Below, piece after piece: positions 11,574 to 24,089 of a stretch of 64,000 nt of DNA. The stretch spans positions 868,001 through 932,000 of the forward strand of contig JAGKQI010000069.1 of NCBI GenBank assembly GCA_018806915.1. Reading direction: 5' to 3'. The position numbers and the translations under genes are program-made. The notes below the pieces were generated by a model that saw nothing but the letters and a program-made list of their open reading frames with translations, ran no database searches and was not told the DNA's origin. Every line of letters begins with the position of its first letter. Position 1 is the stretch's first letter. Origin of the DNA: Phytophthora colocasiae. Taxonomy: Eukaryota; Oomycota; Peronosporomycetes; Peronosporales; Peronosporaceae.

Positions 11574-14500
11574 ATGTCATCTTCCTCCGACTCAGACGAC
11601 GGCAAGTCCAAGCGCAAGTCCTTCAAGATTGATCTTCTGGGACTCCTGTGCGCTGGAATGGAGAAGATTGACGTTCTACAAGCACGCTATGATGAATGCG
11701 TTCGAGAAGAGCCTTCTAGACGAGATAGTGCTCGGCAAGGAGGTGAAGGACGAGAACTGGGACGACGAGAAGAAGGGTGAATTCAAGAAAAAGCAAGCCA
11801 AGATCAAGATTTTGATCCAGGATCACTGTCTGCGAAGCTTGCCAAGCAAGTCATGATGAAGGAGACTGGTACGAAGATGTGGGCTGAGCTCGTCGACATC
11901 TACGAAGGCAAGACCAATCCCGCCATGACTGCGCAGAAGGTGTATCGCCTGCAGTGCGAGCTCCACAAGACTCATCTGCGCGGAAAGGACGACTTACGCA
12001 GTCACCTGTACAAGTTGTTCGACATAAAGAACAAGCTTGCGGACCTGGGAGCGCCCGTGAATGACTTGCAGATGGTGGACAAGATGCTGCGAAGCCTGCC
12101 AGCACAGACGTGTTACGATGAGCTTCTGTAGAAAAGTACCATTTAGTTCAAACATGGCTAAATACACGCCGGAGCTGGTTCGAGAGCTAATCTTGACGGC
12201 TGAGGCAAGGAATAAAGACTGGGAAGGAAACGCCTTTGGAAACAAGTCTGGCAAGAAGAGTCAGAACTCAAAGAGCGCATCTCAGCAAGGACCAAAGAAG
12301 CAGAGCTCGAAGAGCGAATCAAAGTCGAAGACCAGTAAGACCGAGATTAAGTGCTTCAACTGTGGTGAAATGGGTCACTACAAAAGTGATTGTCCGAAAC
12401 TGGAAGACGAAGAGAAACCAAAGGCTCAAGCGAAATACGCACGATCAGGCGACAAAGTCGCAGCAGCTGAGGATGAAACACATCAAGCGGAAAGTGAAGT
12501 CGCTGAAGATGTCGAGAAAACGAGAGGTGGTCATTGGTGAAGTAGTGCGCAAGATGGCAAAGGACTATGACCCGGGTCTGTGGTATTTTTGATACGGGTA
12601 CAAACGCACACATTACCGCCTGTAAGGAGTATTTCACTACACTCCACGGCATGGATGACAGTGAATGGAACCCAAGCATTTCTGGGTTCGCCGACGGTGT
12701 CGATGCCAAGGCAGAGGGCTTTGGTACAGTGATTTTATCGACACTGATTGATGAACAAATGGTGCTTTTTGTTGGTGGAGAAATGTGCTCTACGTTCCTG
12801 GGGCTGGATGCAAACTTGTTTTCACCTGGATTGGCGTTAGACCAAGGTTTTGAAATGAGTTGGGATTCCAGTACACGGTTATTTGGCATGACGAAGGATA
12901 CTGTGGAGGTGATTCTGCACAGAGTACGACAACAGACTGTGGACTTTCACCACTCACAACATCATGGCCAAACACATCGATAAGAAGAAGACTCACGTCA
13001 AAGGCAAGGTGTTTGGCGAACTTTGCAGTTTCTGATGGAGTTGGAAGACATTGATGTATGGCACGAGAGGTTAGGACACACTTGTCCTGGAGTACATACG
13101 TTTAATGGTGGACTGAGGCATGGCTCGCGGCATCATGTTGAAACGTCGTGGCAAGATCGCCTGCTCCGATTGCCATTTTGGCAAACAACGACGCAAGACA
13201 TTCCGGAAGGCTCTCGATCGACCTATAGAGAGAGTAAAATGACATGGTCTTCGCAGACTTGTTGGATTCCTGGCGTGAACAATGGTTCGAGGTACACCGC
13301 CGTCTTAGTAATTATGGACGGATACTCGCGTTATGTGAAGACTTCACCTACTGGAAGACTAAAGGTGAGCGTGAAGTCAATGAGCACATGATGGAGTATA
13401 TCGCTTGGGCAGAGCGACAGCATGGAAGACGCGTGGACACGGTGGTAACGCGTCAGTGGAATATCGACGATGAGCTGGAAGTTGAACCAGTCAGACAAGT
13501 GCTTACCGACAAAGGGCAGGAGTTCTGGCAACGGCAACGATTGAGCGATGGTACCGCAAGAAAGGCATCGTGCATACCAAAGTCGGACCAAATGCGTCAC
13601 AGTTGAACCTCGTGGAACGCACACATCAAACTATCGTTGGAATGATCAAGACGATGATGCACCAGGCAGGTTTGCCGAAATCGTTTTGGATCCATGCACT
13701 GGAGAACGCAGTCTACGTTAAAAATCGAGTATTCTGTAAGGGGGCTGGACGGACGCCCTACGAACTGATGTTTGGATCAAAGCCAGATATTCTCCATATT
13801 CGAGCTGGTTCACTTGTATATTGCCACAACACCAAAATCAAAGCGAAAGAAACTCAGTATGAACTGTCAGAGTTGGCTTTCTGCTAGGCTACCGAGAGGA
13901 CGTGGTTGGCTGCAACGTGTATTTCCTGACGGAACACAAGACTGGATTCGTCTCTGATGTCAAGCGTGAATGAGAGCATCAATATAAGGACCGCTACGAG
14001 AGCGGGTTCAAGGTCAAGGTCGACAAGTGGCTACGGACATTCCAAGAGCTCTTTGAGGACGGTGAATTTGAGGACCTGCCAGGTGATGAAGAAGATAATG
14101 ACTCGCAGTTGGCTGGAGTGTGATGGCGAATCTGGAACACAGTATGAGTGACATTGTCATGCGAGAGCGCGAACAGTGAAGGAGTAAACGACGAAGATCA
14201 ACCACTTGAGAACGGCACTGTGTGGGACAAACTAGGTGAAGGAGATTGTGGCTCGTGTAGTGACAAAGTCTCCAAGTAGCTCATACAGTTTGACGAGTGA
14301 AAACCAGGCTTTGTGGGAAGAGATGCTACAGAACACTGAGCTGCCTGATTATGGAAGATGCGTCCGAGACGCAGGAGGGCGAAAGTGCTGGAAGTGTTCC
14401 TGTTGGGTGCGGTAAATGACCAAACTCTGGATAGAGACGCCGAAGTGTCGACGCAGAAAGTGTTGATGGTTTTGAAGACCAGAGCGTCGATGAAGACATT

Positions 14501-16625
14501 GAAAGAGACAATAGTGACCTTGATGAAGACACTGATGATGAAGAACTGGCTGGATCTGCCAGTCATGCGTCGAACCTCAAGGCACAAATAGCTGAAGAAG
14601 AAGCAAGTAGTGTTGAGGGGAATTATGATGATTTGTTTGATCCAAGTGATGAAGCTGGAAGCCATTGACTGGGGTGATGACCAGGCGTTAGTTCCAAGTG
14701 ATGAATATGAAGATGGTGCTGATAGTGGAGAACACGCATTAGTCCCGATTGGCTGCCAAGAGCTTGCACTACCAACAAAACCACATCATCGGTCACAGAC
14801 GACCTCGAGAGGTTGAAGTTCGACGCACACAAGACAGGAAGCGTACTAAGGTCGACGTGAAGCGATTCAAATCAGAGAACACTTCACGCAGACCAGGTCT
14901 CCGCGAAACATGAAAGACGACCACCAAAGCGCTTTGAGGACTATGAAGTGAGCTCGGCTTTCAAGGCACTGCATGCTAACCGCCGAGGATCTGGTGGTAT
15001 TCGTGCTTGTGAGGTGAAAATCCCAAGGACATACAGAGAGGCAAATGAGATCGAAGTATGCCAAGGAGTGGAAAGAGGCTATGGATCAAGAGATTCAAGC
15101 TCTAAAGGACAAAGAAGTGCTGAGTATGATACCAAGATCAGATATGCCAGCGACTCAACAGACAAATAAGACGATGTGGGTCTTTGCTTTGAAAGTGGAT
15201 CACCTTGGCTATGTGACTCGGTTTAAGACTCGCATTGTTGCTCGTGGAGATAAGCAGCGACGCGGTATTGATTACCAAGAAACGTTCTCACCGGTGGCGA
15301 GGATGGCCACGTTCAGACTATTTGTCGCGATGTGTGTGGCTTGGACTAGTGATCTACCAAGGAGACGTGAATACCGCTTACCTGAACGCCGCCTTTATCG
15401 ATAAAGCAGTATCTGGACGGGCTGGAAGGTTATCCCTGTGAGCTAGAGGGACACATTTACTCGGTGAACAAGGCTCTGTATGGTCTGGAGGCAATCTGGT
15501 AGGGAGTGGAATTCCTGAGTTTGACGGTTGGTTGAAAGACTATGGTTTCGAGCGCAACAGCACAGAGCCTGGCCTGTATGTCTACAAACACGATGGCCAG
15601 TTTGCGCTAGTCCTGATCTACGTAGACGACATTCTTTGCGCCACAAAGGACGAAGCGTTTAAGGTCGTTGTTTACCAAGTTCGACAACGACTACGGACTC
15701 AAGGACCAGGGATTGCTGAATAAGTACTTGGGCGTTGAAGTGGAGCAGAACACCACCTGATGAAGATTCATCAAACACAGTATTGCACGGAGGTTTTGGA
15801 AAGATTCAATTTTGAGATGCTCACGCGAGCAGGATTCCGATGGAAACCAACACTCGGTTTACTTCGAAGGATACTGATGATGAAAGTGATCGTCGTAAGC
15901 AGAAACCAGCGTTTGGCAGAGACTTTCCTTACTGAGAATGCATTGGTTCTCTGATGTACCTAGCTACATGCAGTAGACCAGACATTGCGTACGTGGTCGG
16001 CCAGTTGAGTCGATACGTACAAGACCGACACAGCAGCACATTGGTGCAGCTAAACGATTGTTGCGGTATCTTGTTGGAACAAAGAGTCAAGGCATTGTGT
16101 ACTCCACCAGCAAGGATGAGGAAGACAAGAAGGACTTGCACCTGGACGGATACTGCGACTCGACTGGGGCAACGACCCCGACACAAGAAAAAGAGTATTT
16201 CGGGCTACGTCGTGAATCTGCCGGCGGTGCCGTATCATGGGCATCAAGGCGCCAGACGATTGTTGCTCAGTCTACCGCTGGAGGCCGAGTACGTTGCGGC
16301 GTGCGAAGCATGCATGGAGGGCCAAAGTCTACGAAACATCCTAATTGAAGTGTTCCCTGAACTAGCGGTGAGCTTTACGCTTGGGATTGACAACCAGGCG
16401 GCCTTCGTGATGGCGACTAATCCTACGTATAGTAGACGTACTCGACACATTGAGCTTCGATGGCACTACGTGCGTGACCAAGCGACGAAGAAGACTGTGG
16501 ACCTGTGGAAAGTTCACACGGACGACAACCCGTCCGACATTTTTACGAAGCCCCTGGCAGGAGCGCGACACGAGAAACTTTGTGCTCTGCTAGGTCAATC
16601 CAAGGAGCCTTTGCCGAAGAAGTGA
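11574..16625 (+). pseudogene. Copia gag-pol polyprotein, broken
   Basis: Gag begins near the ATG at 11574 (Ser/Asp/Lys-rich start) and carries a CCHC knuckle, CFNCGEMGHYKSDC, at about 12355-12396. Protease shows DTGTNAHI near 12590. Integrase shows WHERLGH near 13055 and a C-terminal core around 13430-13790 (DKGQEFW, NLVERTHQT, RTPYELMFG). RT spans about 15050-15720 (YQETFSPVARM; YVDDIL near 15620). RNase H ends with FTKPLAGARHE near 16545. More than ten frame changes or stops interrupt it; some are single substitutions (a Trp-to-stop near 11665), others 1-bp indels. It cannot make a full polyprotein as assembled. Confidence 0.9.
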
Positions 16626-16628
16626 CTT

Positions 16629-16639
16629 CGGAGGGGGCG
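16629..16639 (+). other. Copia polypurine tract
   Basis: CGGAGGGGGCG ends directly at the 3' LTR start and follows the polyprotein stop codon. Confidence 0.75.
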
Positions 16640-16809
16640 TGTTGGAAAGTGTACCCACTTTTGCTACAGAAGTTGAAGTTGCCGTTGCAAGAGTGATGGT
16701 AGAAAGTCCGCGTCCCGCGGCACTTAGTTGTATGTCAGTCTCAGATTTACCTTCTATCTAACAAGTTGACGTCTTTGCATTAAGACATCTCCCAGTGCTC
16801 ACTCCGTTA
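16640..16809 (+). repeat. 3' LTR of the Copia element
   Basis: Identical by eye to the 5' LTR. Its last base (A) plus the TG of the target duplication recreate the ATG of H gag. Confidence 0.9.
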
Positions 16810-17760
16810 TGGACTGTGCCCACCTGTCAGATCCAGAGTGGGAAGCTCTCCAAAGACTTTCACAAGTCATTGGAGAGGCAGCGGTAGCGACGATGCTTCG
16901 TACGCTATCGCCGACAGAGCAACACGGTGTTGCTCTGGGGTACATTGTTAAGGAGCAACGAGATGTTGCTGCCTCGGTGGCTTCCCCTAAGCCACGCGTG
17001 GAGTCGTTGAAACTCCACGTGAGTACCTACACGGGGAAGGAGGACGAGACCCTCCTTCGTTGGCTTGTCGAACTTGACACAGCCGTTGTGGCTCGACGTA
17101 TCGTCGATCCGATGTCGAAGGTCGCGTTCGCCATGTCATGTCTTGGCGGACGTGCGAGGAGTTGGGCCTATGGGGCGCCGACTCAGATCCTACGTGCTTC
17201 AGCACGTACGAGGTGTTCGGGCGAGGAACTCGCTTGCGTTTGAGCCTCCGAAGAACGAGTTCAGATCGAGAGCGGAGTTTCTCGATCTGCAGCAGGGCAA
17301 GGATGATGTTCACACCTTTGCTCAGCGTGCCTGATACTTGGTATCGAACATAGTGGCCAACCTGATCGACGAGGCGACCAAGGTCGTCACGTTCATGAAG
17401 GGACTACGAGATGGTCCCGTCAAAACATCTCTTCCGAGAGTATCCGAATACTCTCGAGGAGGCGATCAGCCTTGCAATGCAAGAGGAGTTTCGCCGGCGT
17501 CAAGCTAAACTCCATGCGAACGCGCCGAAGCCGGCGCGTCCTGTTGTGAAGACGGGAGGTCCGGAACCTATGGACCTCTCGAGTGCTACGACTGCTGGTC
17601 AACAGCAGCGTAGATACGGCGCGTCTGATGTTACAAGCGTAGTAACATCGGTCACTATGCACGCGAGTGCACAGCGGGCGGGCGTTCAAAAATGCTGGGC
17701 GACCAGTAGGCGCGGGGCGTCCTACTGGCGATGCAGTCTCGCGTGTTGAGCTTGGACACG
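16809..17760 (+). pseudogene. Gag of element H, broken
   Basis: The ATG at 16809 opens a gag-like protein with the retrotransposon gag core about 16990-17400 (GGRARSWAYG and a following RAEFLDLQQGKDDVHTFAQ region), then a basic linker and a knuckle remnant near 17630-17670 that would read as a CCHC motif (GHYAREC). Frame breaks lie near 17200, 17330, 17420 and 17640. The start codon is formed at the Copia insertion edge. A second, separate copy of this gag lies at 58508-59290. Confidence 0.8.
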
Positions 17761-18368
17761 CGACGATGAGGACTGCTGCCCCCAGCGAGAAGGTTTCTCG
17801 CTGTAAGCTGCAAGATGACAAGCCAAACATTGTCATCCTGAACGTGATGTCGAAGAGAGCGAACTCTCTTCGTGCCCTAGTGGATTCTCGGGCGCGTCGA
17901 AACAACTTTGTTCGACAGGGAAGTCTTCGAAGGTTTGACTTCGAAGAGGCCGACACGCCTCGCGGCGTGTTGAGGTGCGGTTGGCAACAGGTGCCATCTG
18001 TGAGGACTGAGAAGCGCGTAGTCCGTGTGCGCTTCTCTTACAACCGAAGGATGTTTGTAGAAGATCTTATCGTCTTGGATCTAGACGATAAGTTCGACTT
18101 GGTATTAGGCATGCCGTGGCTTGCACGGCATGACCCGGTGATCAACTGGGAGAAGCGTACGCTCGTACGCTTCAACAACACATGCGCGACAGAGAGCATG
18201 GCCCTGTCAGTGCTGCACATGCACCGGCCGGCATGTGGATCCCCAGTTGAGGCAGCAGCGACCGCCGCTGCCTCCGATCGCCGCCGGCGACTCATCAACG
18301 ACTCTGAGAGTCGTTGGGAGAAAGTGTGTCGACTCAGAAATCTGAGCCGAAGGGTCGCGGTCACATGA
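17667..18368 (+). pseudogene. Protease region of element H
   Basis: This is an open frame with the features of a Gypsy aspartic protease: a LVDSRA site near 17880 where the family has DSGA, and the C-terminal GMPWLARHDPVINW motif near 18110-18150. The Gly-to-Arg change in the catalytic triad predicts an inactive enzyme. Hairpins run through it, for example ATGCCGTGGCTTGCACGGCA near 18110. Confidence 0.72.
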
Positions 18369-18525
18369 GTGATGGTCAGGTGAATGTGAATCACCTGACG
18401 CATAAACATCTGAATGATGTTTGTCACATGAGGATGGTCAGGTGAATGTGAATCACCTGACGCATAAACATCTGAATGATGTTTGTCACATGAGTGATGG
18501 TCAGGTGAATCGCATTCACCTGGGA
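18361..18525 (+). repeat. Tandem repeat of about 63 bp in element H
   Basis: Two near-complete units and a partial third, each containing two hairpins (CAGGTGAATGTGAATCACCTG-like and AACATCTGAATGATGTT). Units are contiguous with no unique spacers, so this is not a CRISPR array. Confidence 0.85.
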
Positions 18526-18599
18526 GAAGGTAAAATACCGGTATTACCGGTATCCTTGGAGGTACATCAAGCCCCCAAGGGTCGCGCCGACGACGTCGC

Positions 18600-18910
18600 G
18601 TCAACTCTGGGAGTTGACGAAGCAAATAATATTCGGGGAACCGAAAGGCGTGCGTCAGCTCTGGGAGCTGACGCCACTGGCGCTTCGCTGCTAGTTCCGG
18701 GAACTATGATCGGGTCATCAGCCCGGGAGCTGATGAGACGTGTATAGGCGAACAGTCGCCTGCTAGTTCCGGGAACTAGCGATCGTACATCCGCTCTGGG
18801 GAACGGATGATATGTGTACAAGCGAACACTCGCCAGCGCAGGAAGTTAGCGAGAGCACGTCGACTCCGGTAGTCGACGATGCGGTTGCTTCATCCGCCCG
18901 GGAGCGGATG
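18600..18910 (+). repeat. Cluster of perfect hairpins with similar loops in element H
   Basis: Examples are GTCAACTCTGGGAGTTGAC (18600), GTCAGCTCTGGGAGCTGAC (18654), CATCAGCCCGGGAGCTGATG (18716), CTAGTTCCGGGAACTAG (18763) and CATCCGCCCGGGAGCGGATG (18891). The loops are related (CTGGG or CCGGG) while the arms differ, so they are not copies of one repeat. No conserved domain is seen in 18370-19050. Confidence 0.88.
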
Positions 18911-19050
18911 GAGGCTCAGCGGTTCAGGGGAAACCGACTGCGCGGCAGGAGGTGCTGGCGGTTGCAAAACGCCCAGCACCCGGAACAACTCAGGTGCTCA
19001 CGTGCAGCAGCGCTGCACGCGATGAGCGGCACCCATGCCGGGCTTGATAG

Positions 19051-20992
19051 GTGCGAGTCAGCGGAAGGAATCCGCTGACGATTGGCGATAACGTCCCGTC
19101 CAAGGTGCGATGCCTTGACGTGGAGCACCTGGAGCCGGGCTCCACGGTAGACCTTCGCGGCGCAAGCTCAGGAGTTGCGCGAGTCTCAGTCCGGACTGAG
19201 ACGGGTGTATCTGCAGTGCAGACACCGAGTGCTGAGGACGTTGAACGTCTTGATACGTACTGGTACTGGGTTACAGTACCAGAGGATGCGGTTGAGAATC
19301 CGCCGACGAGTGTCGTCGGCGTTGACCGCACTTCCAACGATGAGCTGAAGCGCTTCGCGCGAGACTTGTACGATGGACGCATCGAACAAATTTGCATTCT
19401 CTCGGATATCGAGAGAGTGGATCGCGAAGCCGAAGAGCTGAAGCAGCTCGTCGTCGATGGGATCACTGAGGGTGATGACTCCTCAGTGCGAAGACTAAGA
19501 AGCAGCGCTTCGAAGAGCAGAGTTGGGACCTCGTTGAGGTCGAGTCCCTACTACGAGTTCTGCGGGAGCACAAGGATGTACTCCTGACGAGATTCCTTCG
19601 AGCTTCCGAAGGACAAGGGCGTACAGCACGAGATTGATCTCGTGCCGGGCAACGAAGTACTGTGTTACACGGCAGTGGCCACTGCCGCGTGAACAAGTGT
19701 AGCGATCGACGACTCTCTTTGAAAGTCGTCGTCTTAGCAGGTCAAGTGCGGAGTCAAAGTCCCCGCACAGTGCCCCAACGTTCTGTGTTAAGAAACTACA
19801 GGGCGGCTGGCGCATCGTTCATGCGTACAACAAGTTGAACGATGCGACGATACCGGCGCAGACGCCGATACCGCGAAAAAGATGTTATCATCGATTCGAT
19901 GGCCTTGAGCACTATCTTCAGTGCTCTAGATCTGCGTGATGGATTCTATCAGATCTCGCGTGAGAGGGACATCCCTCTCACTGCGGTAAGCACTCCAAGC
20001 GGTATGCTTTGGGAGTGGCTCGTCATGCCACAGGGGCTTAAGAACGCCCCTGCGACGTTCAATAGATGCGTGACATATCTATTGCGCTCGGTGCGCGACT
20101 TCGCACCGAGCTACTTCGACGACGTGTTCGTCCACAGCCGGGCTGTGAACGGAAAGATGGATATTGAGATGCACAAGGTGCATCTCCGAGCTGCTAGAGC
20201 TATGAGGAAACATAAGCTCTATGCGAACCTGAAGAAGTGTATTCGGGGCGAGCGAGATACCCGTGCTGGGGTGTCTCGTGGGGAAAGACGGCGTGCGCCC
20301 TGACCCAGAGAAGGTCAGAGTGATCAATGAATGGCCCACGCCATCCAACGTGAAGGAACTGAGGCAGTTCCTCATTTGCCGTACGTACTTGTGCAAGTAC
20401 GTGAAGAACTACGCGGGCAAAATTCGCCTGCTGTCACAGCTTCTAAGAAAGAAGCTGAGTGGATTTGGACGACCGAGTGCGAGGAGGCATTTGGTGCAGT
20501 CAAGCAGGGCTTGACTAAAGCGCCGATCTTGGCCGTGGCGGACCAAGATCGTCCATTCCACGTAGTGTGCGATGCATCCGACTTTGCAATCGGATGTGCA
20601 TTGATGCAACACGATCACGCCCTTCGTGATCGTGTAGTTCATTATCAATCGCGTCAGCTGAAGCCAGCTGAGCGTAATTCATCCCGCACATGACAAGGAG
20701 CTCCTTGCCATGAAGTATGCACTCGCAAAGTTCCGAGTGTATCTACTTAGGAGTAGACTGTTCGTGGTCTATACAGACCACGCATCATTGCGTACGGCGA
20801 TTGTCGCCGCACATCTCGCAACGTATGGCGAGATGGTTGTCCTTCTTCGCGGAGTACAACTTCCGGGTGGAGTACAAACCCGGAAGACTCAATGTAGTGG
20901 CCGACGCGTTATCGCGTCGACCTGACTATGCGGAGACGGTCGACGCCAACGCTGTTGGCGTCGTGAGGACAGTGTGCCGTCGTCAACGTTGA
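19051..20992 (+). pseudogene. Reverse transcriptase and RNase H of element H, broken
   Basis: A linker at 19051-19600 leads into RT. Recognisable RT blocks are LDLRDGFYQIS (about 19925), PQGLKNAPATFNRC (about 20025) and the catalytic YFDDVF (about 20112-20129), then VRPDPEKV and ELRQFL. RNase H follows with VCDASDFAIGCALM (about 20565), VVYTDHASLR (about 20765) and VEYKPGRLNVVADALSRRPD (about 20865-20925). Frame breaks occur near 19590, 19840, 20260, 20330, 20690 and 20820. It has one RNase H only. I found 23 perfect hairpins by eye between 19907 and 20834. Confidence 0.88.
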
Positions 20993-21013
20993 TTGACGAC
21001 GTGAAGAACGCGT

Positions 21014-22954
21014 ATGCAAGGGATGCAGACGCGAAGGGGCTGCTGGAGTTCTCGTAGCACCTTCCGACGTGGCACGTCGGAAGCTAACCTCATTCTTCGA
21101 GCTCGTGTACACCGCTATCGTGTACACGAAGGCCTACTGTTGTACAGTGTGGTAGACGACAATGCGGATCGCATTGTCGTTCCGAATGATCATGACCTCC
21201 GGTTGAGGATCATGTTCGAGTATCACGATGCCCCCACGGCAGGGCATCCGGGTCGTGAGAAGACATACACTCTTCTCACGCGTGACTTCTACCGGCACCA
21301 CCAGTACAGTGGGTGCGCAAGTACGTACGTGCTTGCGAGGTTTGTCAACGCGTGAAGCCTGCGCAGTTCTCGCAGGCTCCTCTTCAATCACTACCGACCT
21401 GTCGGAGTGTTGGCAGTCCATGTCCATGGACTTTGTCTTCGGTCTTCCGCCTGACAGCAAGCGGAGGACGGGCATCGTTGTCTTTGTGGACTGATTCAGC
21501 AAGATGGTTCATCTTGCTGCCGTCCCGGTTACTGTTACAGCTGCGCAGACTGCGCGACTGTTTGCTGACATGGTGTTCAAACACCATGGCATGCCGCTCG
21601 ACATTGTGTCGGACCGTGATCCACGCTTCACAGCGTGGTTCTGGCAAGAAGTGTTTACACTTCTGGTTCACAGTTATCAATGTCGACTGCGGATCATCCG
21701 CAGACGGACGGACAGACCGAACGTGTCAACCGTGTATTGGGTGACACGTTGAAGAGCTACGCTCACTCGTTCCCGCATTGGAGCGAGTGCTTCGCCGATG
21801 GCAGAGTTTGCCATCAACAACTCGGTGCATGCCTCGACAGGGCATACACCGTTCTACGTGAACGCCATGAGGCATCCACGATTGCCGAGCATGCTCGGCG
21901 GGGTAGCTTCTCCTTAAGTGGGGATCTACGGTTGCGTCCGAACAACCGCAGAATACAAACTGATAGCAGCACACTATCAGTTGCGGTGACGCGTGCAACG
22001 TCTCGTTCGGAGCAGGAACGAGCGCGCGATGTCTGTGCCGGGCACAGACATGAGAGATGATAGCGAGCAGGCAGGGCCTGCTGCTGACAGGGCGACAAGC
22101 TGAAAGGATTCAGCTCGGGTGCGCTAGACTTTGTCCAGCGAAGACAAGCCGTCATACGGTTTGTCCAGGATGTTATCGCAGCTTCTGTCGATCGACAGAA
22201 GCTGAACGCTGATAATGTTGGTAGGGCAACATAAATGAATTCAAAGTGGGTTCATTAGTTTTGTTAGCTACACAAAACCTGCCTAAACATGTAGTGCAGC
22301 CTGACTTTGGAGCAAGCAAGCTTGCTCCAAGATTCATTGGGCCGTTCAAAGTACTTGAACGGCATGGTAACGCGTACCGGCTGGACATACCGTCCAGCAT
22401 GAGGCTCCACCCGACCTTCTACGTCGGGCGGTTGAAGCTGCATGTGCAGCACGGACTACCTAGGGTTGGTAGTCCGACTGAGGAGTGCGAGAGGCCTGGA
22501 AGGCCTTCTCGAGACCGTCGACACGGTCGATCAACCGGTTCACTGTCGTCCCAAGACCGGACGAGAGGTTCGAGGCAGTCTGAGCTGCCTCGCAGACCTC
22601 AGCACGGAGGACACGAACTCTCCTGCTTCAGAGCAGCTATCTCAGCGCTTTCCTGTGTCTGCTCCAGCGCAGCAACTCGATCGTGCAGGGCACGATCGTC
22701 ATGGTCATAGCGTTGACCATGCGGAGGAGTGTTCCCACCCTCCGCCGCCGTTGCGCGACGCGCGTGGAGCGATCCGCTGGATTGTGGAGCGGATCGTGGC
22801 TCATAAGAGAAACGAACTCTCAAGGGGTTCGTTTTCGTATTCGTTGGAGAGGATTTCCTCCCCATCGAGATACATGGAGCCGCGGAACCTCCTGATTGAG
22901 GAAGTTACCGAAATTGTGAGGGCGTACGAAGCCCACCATAACTTGCAGGGTTAA
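21014..22954 (+). pseudogene. Integrase and chromodomain of element H, broken
   Basis: The HHCC finger is seen at about 21220-21370 (HDAPTAGHPGREKT, then CEVCQRVK in another frame). The DDE core spans about 21420-21740 (MDFVFGLPPDSKRRTG, DRDPRFTAWFWQEVF, TDGQTERVNRVLGDT). A stop at 21492 interrupts the core just after the first catalytic Asp. After a gap the GPFKVLERHGNAYRLDIP segment (about 22340) and a chromodomain-like end (about 22780-22950) close pol. The stop at 22952 lies about 50 bp beyond the 3' end of the antisense ORF, so the two overlap tail to tail. Confidence 0.85.
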
Positions 22955-24010
22955 ACCCTGCACGAGGAGTGCTGCGGTCAGCCACAGCACTCGGAGCTTC
23001 GCGTGGCACAACACGACCACGGAGTTCCTTGATGTGATCGGGTACACGGACGACCGTGTACCCCAGGAGATCACTTTCGGTGAGGCGTGTTGCCAAGGGT
23101 GGGCAACACGGACAGGGTGTGCCAAAGGGAACGGCACATGGGATCCCCGCTTCCATGGACTGATCATGGAGGCGTTCACACTTACCACGTGTAGTGTAAG
23201 TGTAGTAGCGATCGCGAGCCGCAGCAACGCGCTCGCGATATGCCTTCGGGTCTTTGTTGAAGTTATCAACAAAGGCGTTCCACGACTGACAAAGTGCCTG
23301 CCACTCGGGCACTTTGCTCTTGCGCGAAGTCTTCTTCGCTGCATAGTATCGGAGCTCATGGAAGAGCCCGATATAGTAGTCGCGTCTTTGAGTCTCGGAC
23401 TTAGCGGCGACGTCGTCGTCATTGATACTGTTGCATGAGTACAACAGTATCGGGTTCGGTGGTGAACTAGCACCGAACCGGTCATGGATTTCTACCTCAG
23501 TAGGCATCCATGGTGTGCGCACTGGCGGATCAGTGCGCGGGGCAGTGAGCGCCCTCGACATGGGGGACGCTTCATCATCACTGCGCGGACGCTTCGAGCT
23601 TGAAGCGTCCGAGGCCTCATAACGAGGTCGTCGAGATCCCACGGGTGGGTCTGACGTGTCTTCAGACGAAGACACGGGAGCGGGAGCCTTGACATCAACC
23701 TCCCCCTCCTCGACATCCTCCTCGTAGTCGAGGATGTCTTCGTAGTCCTCTCCAAAGAGTTCTTTGAGAGGACAGCAGGATTCTTAATCTCTGCCAGAGA
23801 AGAAGACTTCTTCTTCTTCTCATGCTTCTCCATGGAGAGCATGGTACTTGGTGACAGAGAGCTTCTCTGTCGGACTGTTGAAGCAGCAGTGCTAGTGAGC
23901 ACTGCTGAGGTCGTTGTTCCTGCTGCAGAGGCAGCGGGTGAGGCTTGCGCGTCCGCAGTAGCAGACGGAGACGTATGCTGGCGAGTCCATTGCGAAATGA
24001 ACTCGGATTT
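22905..24010 (-). pseudogene. Antisense ORF of element H, downstream of pol
   Basis: This frame is opposite to pol and lies between pol and the 3' LTR. The C-terminal 257 codons (22905-23675) are open: a Ser/Asp/Arg-rich start with a bipartite basic stretch (SSSKRPR), then an aromatic, basic region (RRDYYIGLFHELRYYAAKK; DRYYTYTTRG) and a Cys/Pro cluster (TPCPCCPP). Upstream frames (to about 24010) add a Thr/Ala/Ser-rich and acidic N-terminus with a break near 23760. The position matches the antisense ORFs of A/B/D but I see no clear sequence similarity. The function is unknown. Confidence 0.55.
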
Positions 24011-24080
24011 TCTTGGGAACTTGACGGTCTTGTCAAGTTCTGTTGATTGACGTATCGAGACCGATACGTCGAATCTTAAC

Positions 24081-24089
24081 GGGGGATGG
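24081..24089 (+). other. Polypurine tract of element H
   Basis: GGGGGATGG directly precedes the 3' LTR. Confidence 0.7.

Larger units (their letters stand above)
11337..16809 (+). mobile_element. Copia element inserted in the gag start of element H
   Basis: This is a Ty1/Copia retrotransposon with 170-bp LTRs, a PBS, a polyprotein in the order gag-protease-integrase-RT-RNase H, and a polypurine tract. A 5-bp duplication, TGGAC, flanks it (11332-11336 and 16810-16814). The H leader ends in ATGGAC and H gag resumes as ATGGACTGTGCC, so insertion was at the H gag start codon. By eye the LTRs are identical, yet the coding region is broken many times. Confidence 0.93.

Noticed and set aside
18361..18525. 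CRISPR-like direct repeats
   Set aside because: Units are contiguous with no unique spacers, in a eukaryotic retroelement; it is a short tandem duplication.
22905..23675. Host gene on the minus strand between 22.9 and 23.7 kb
   Set aside because: It lies inside the LTR pair of H and overlaps the end of its pol, so it is part of the element.
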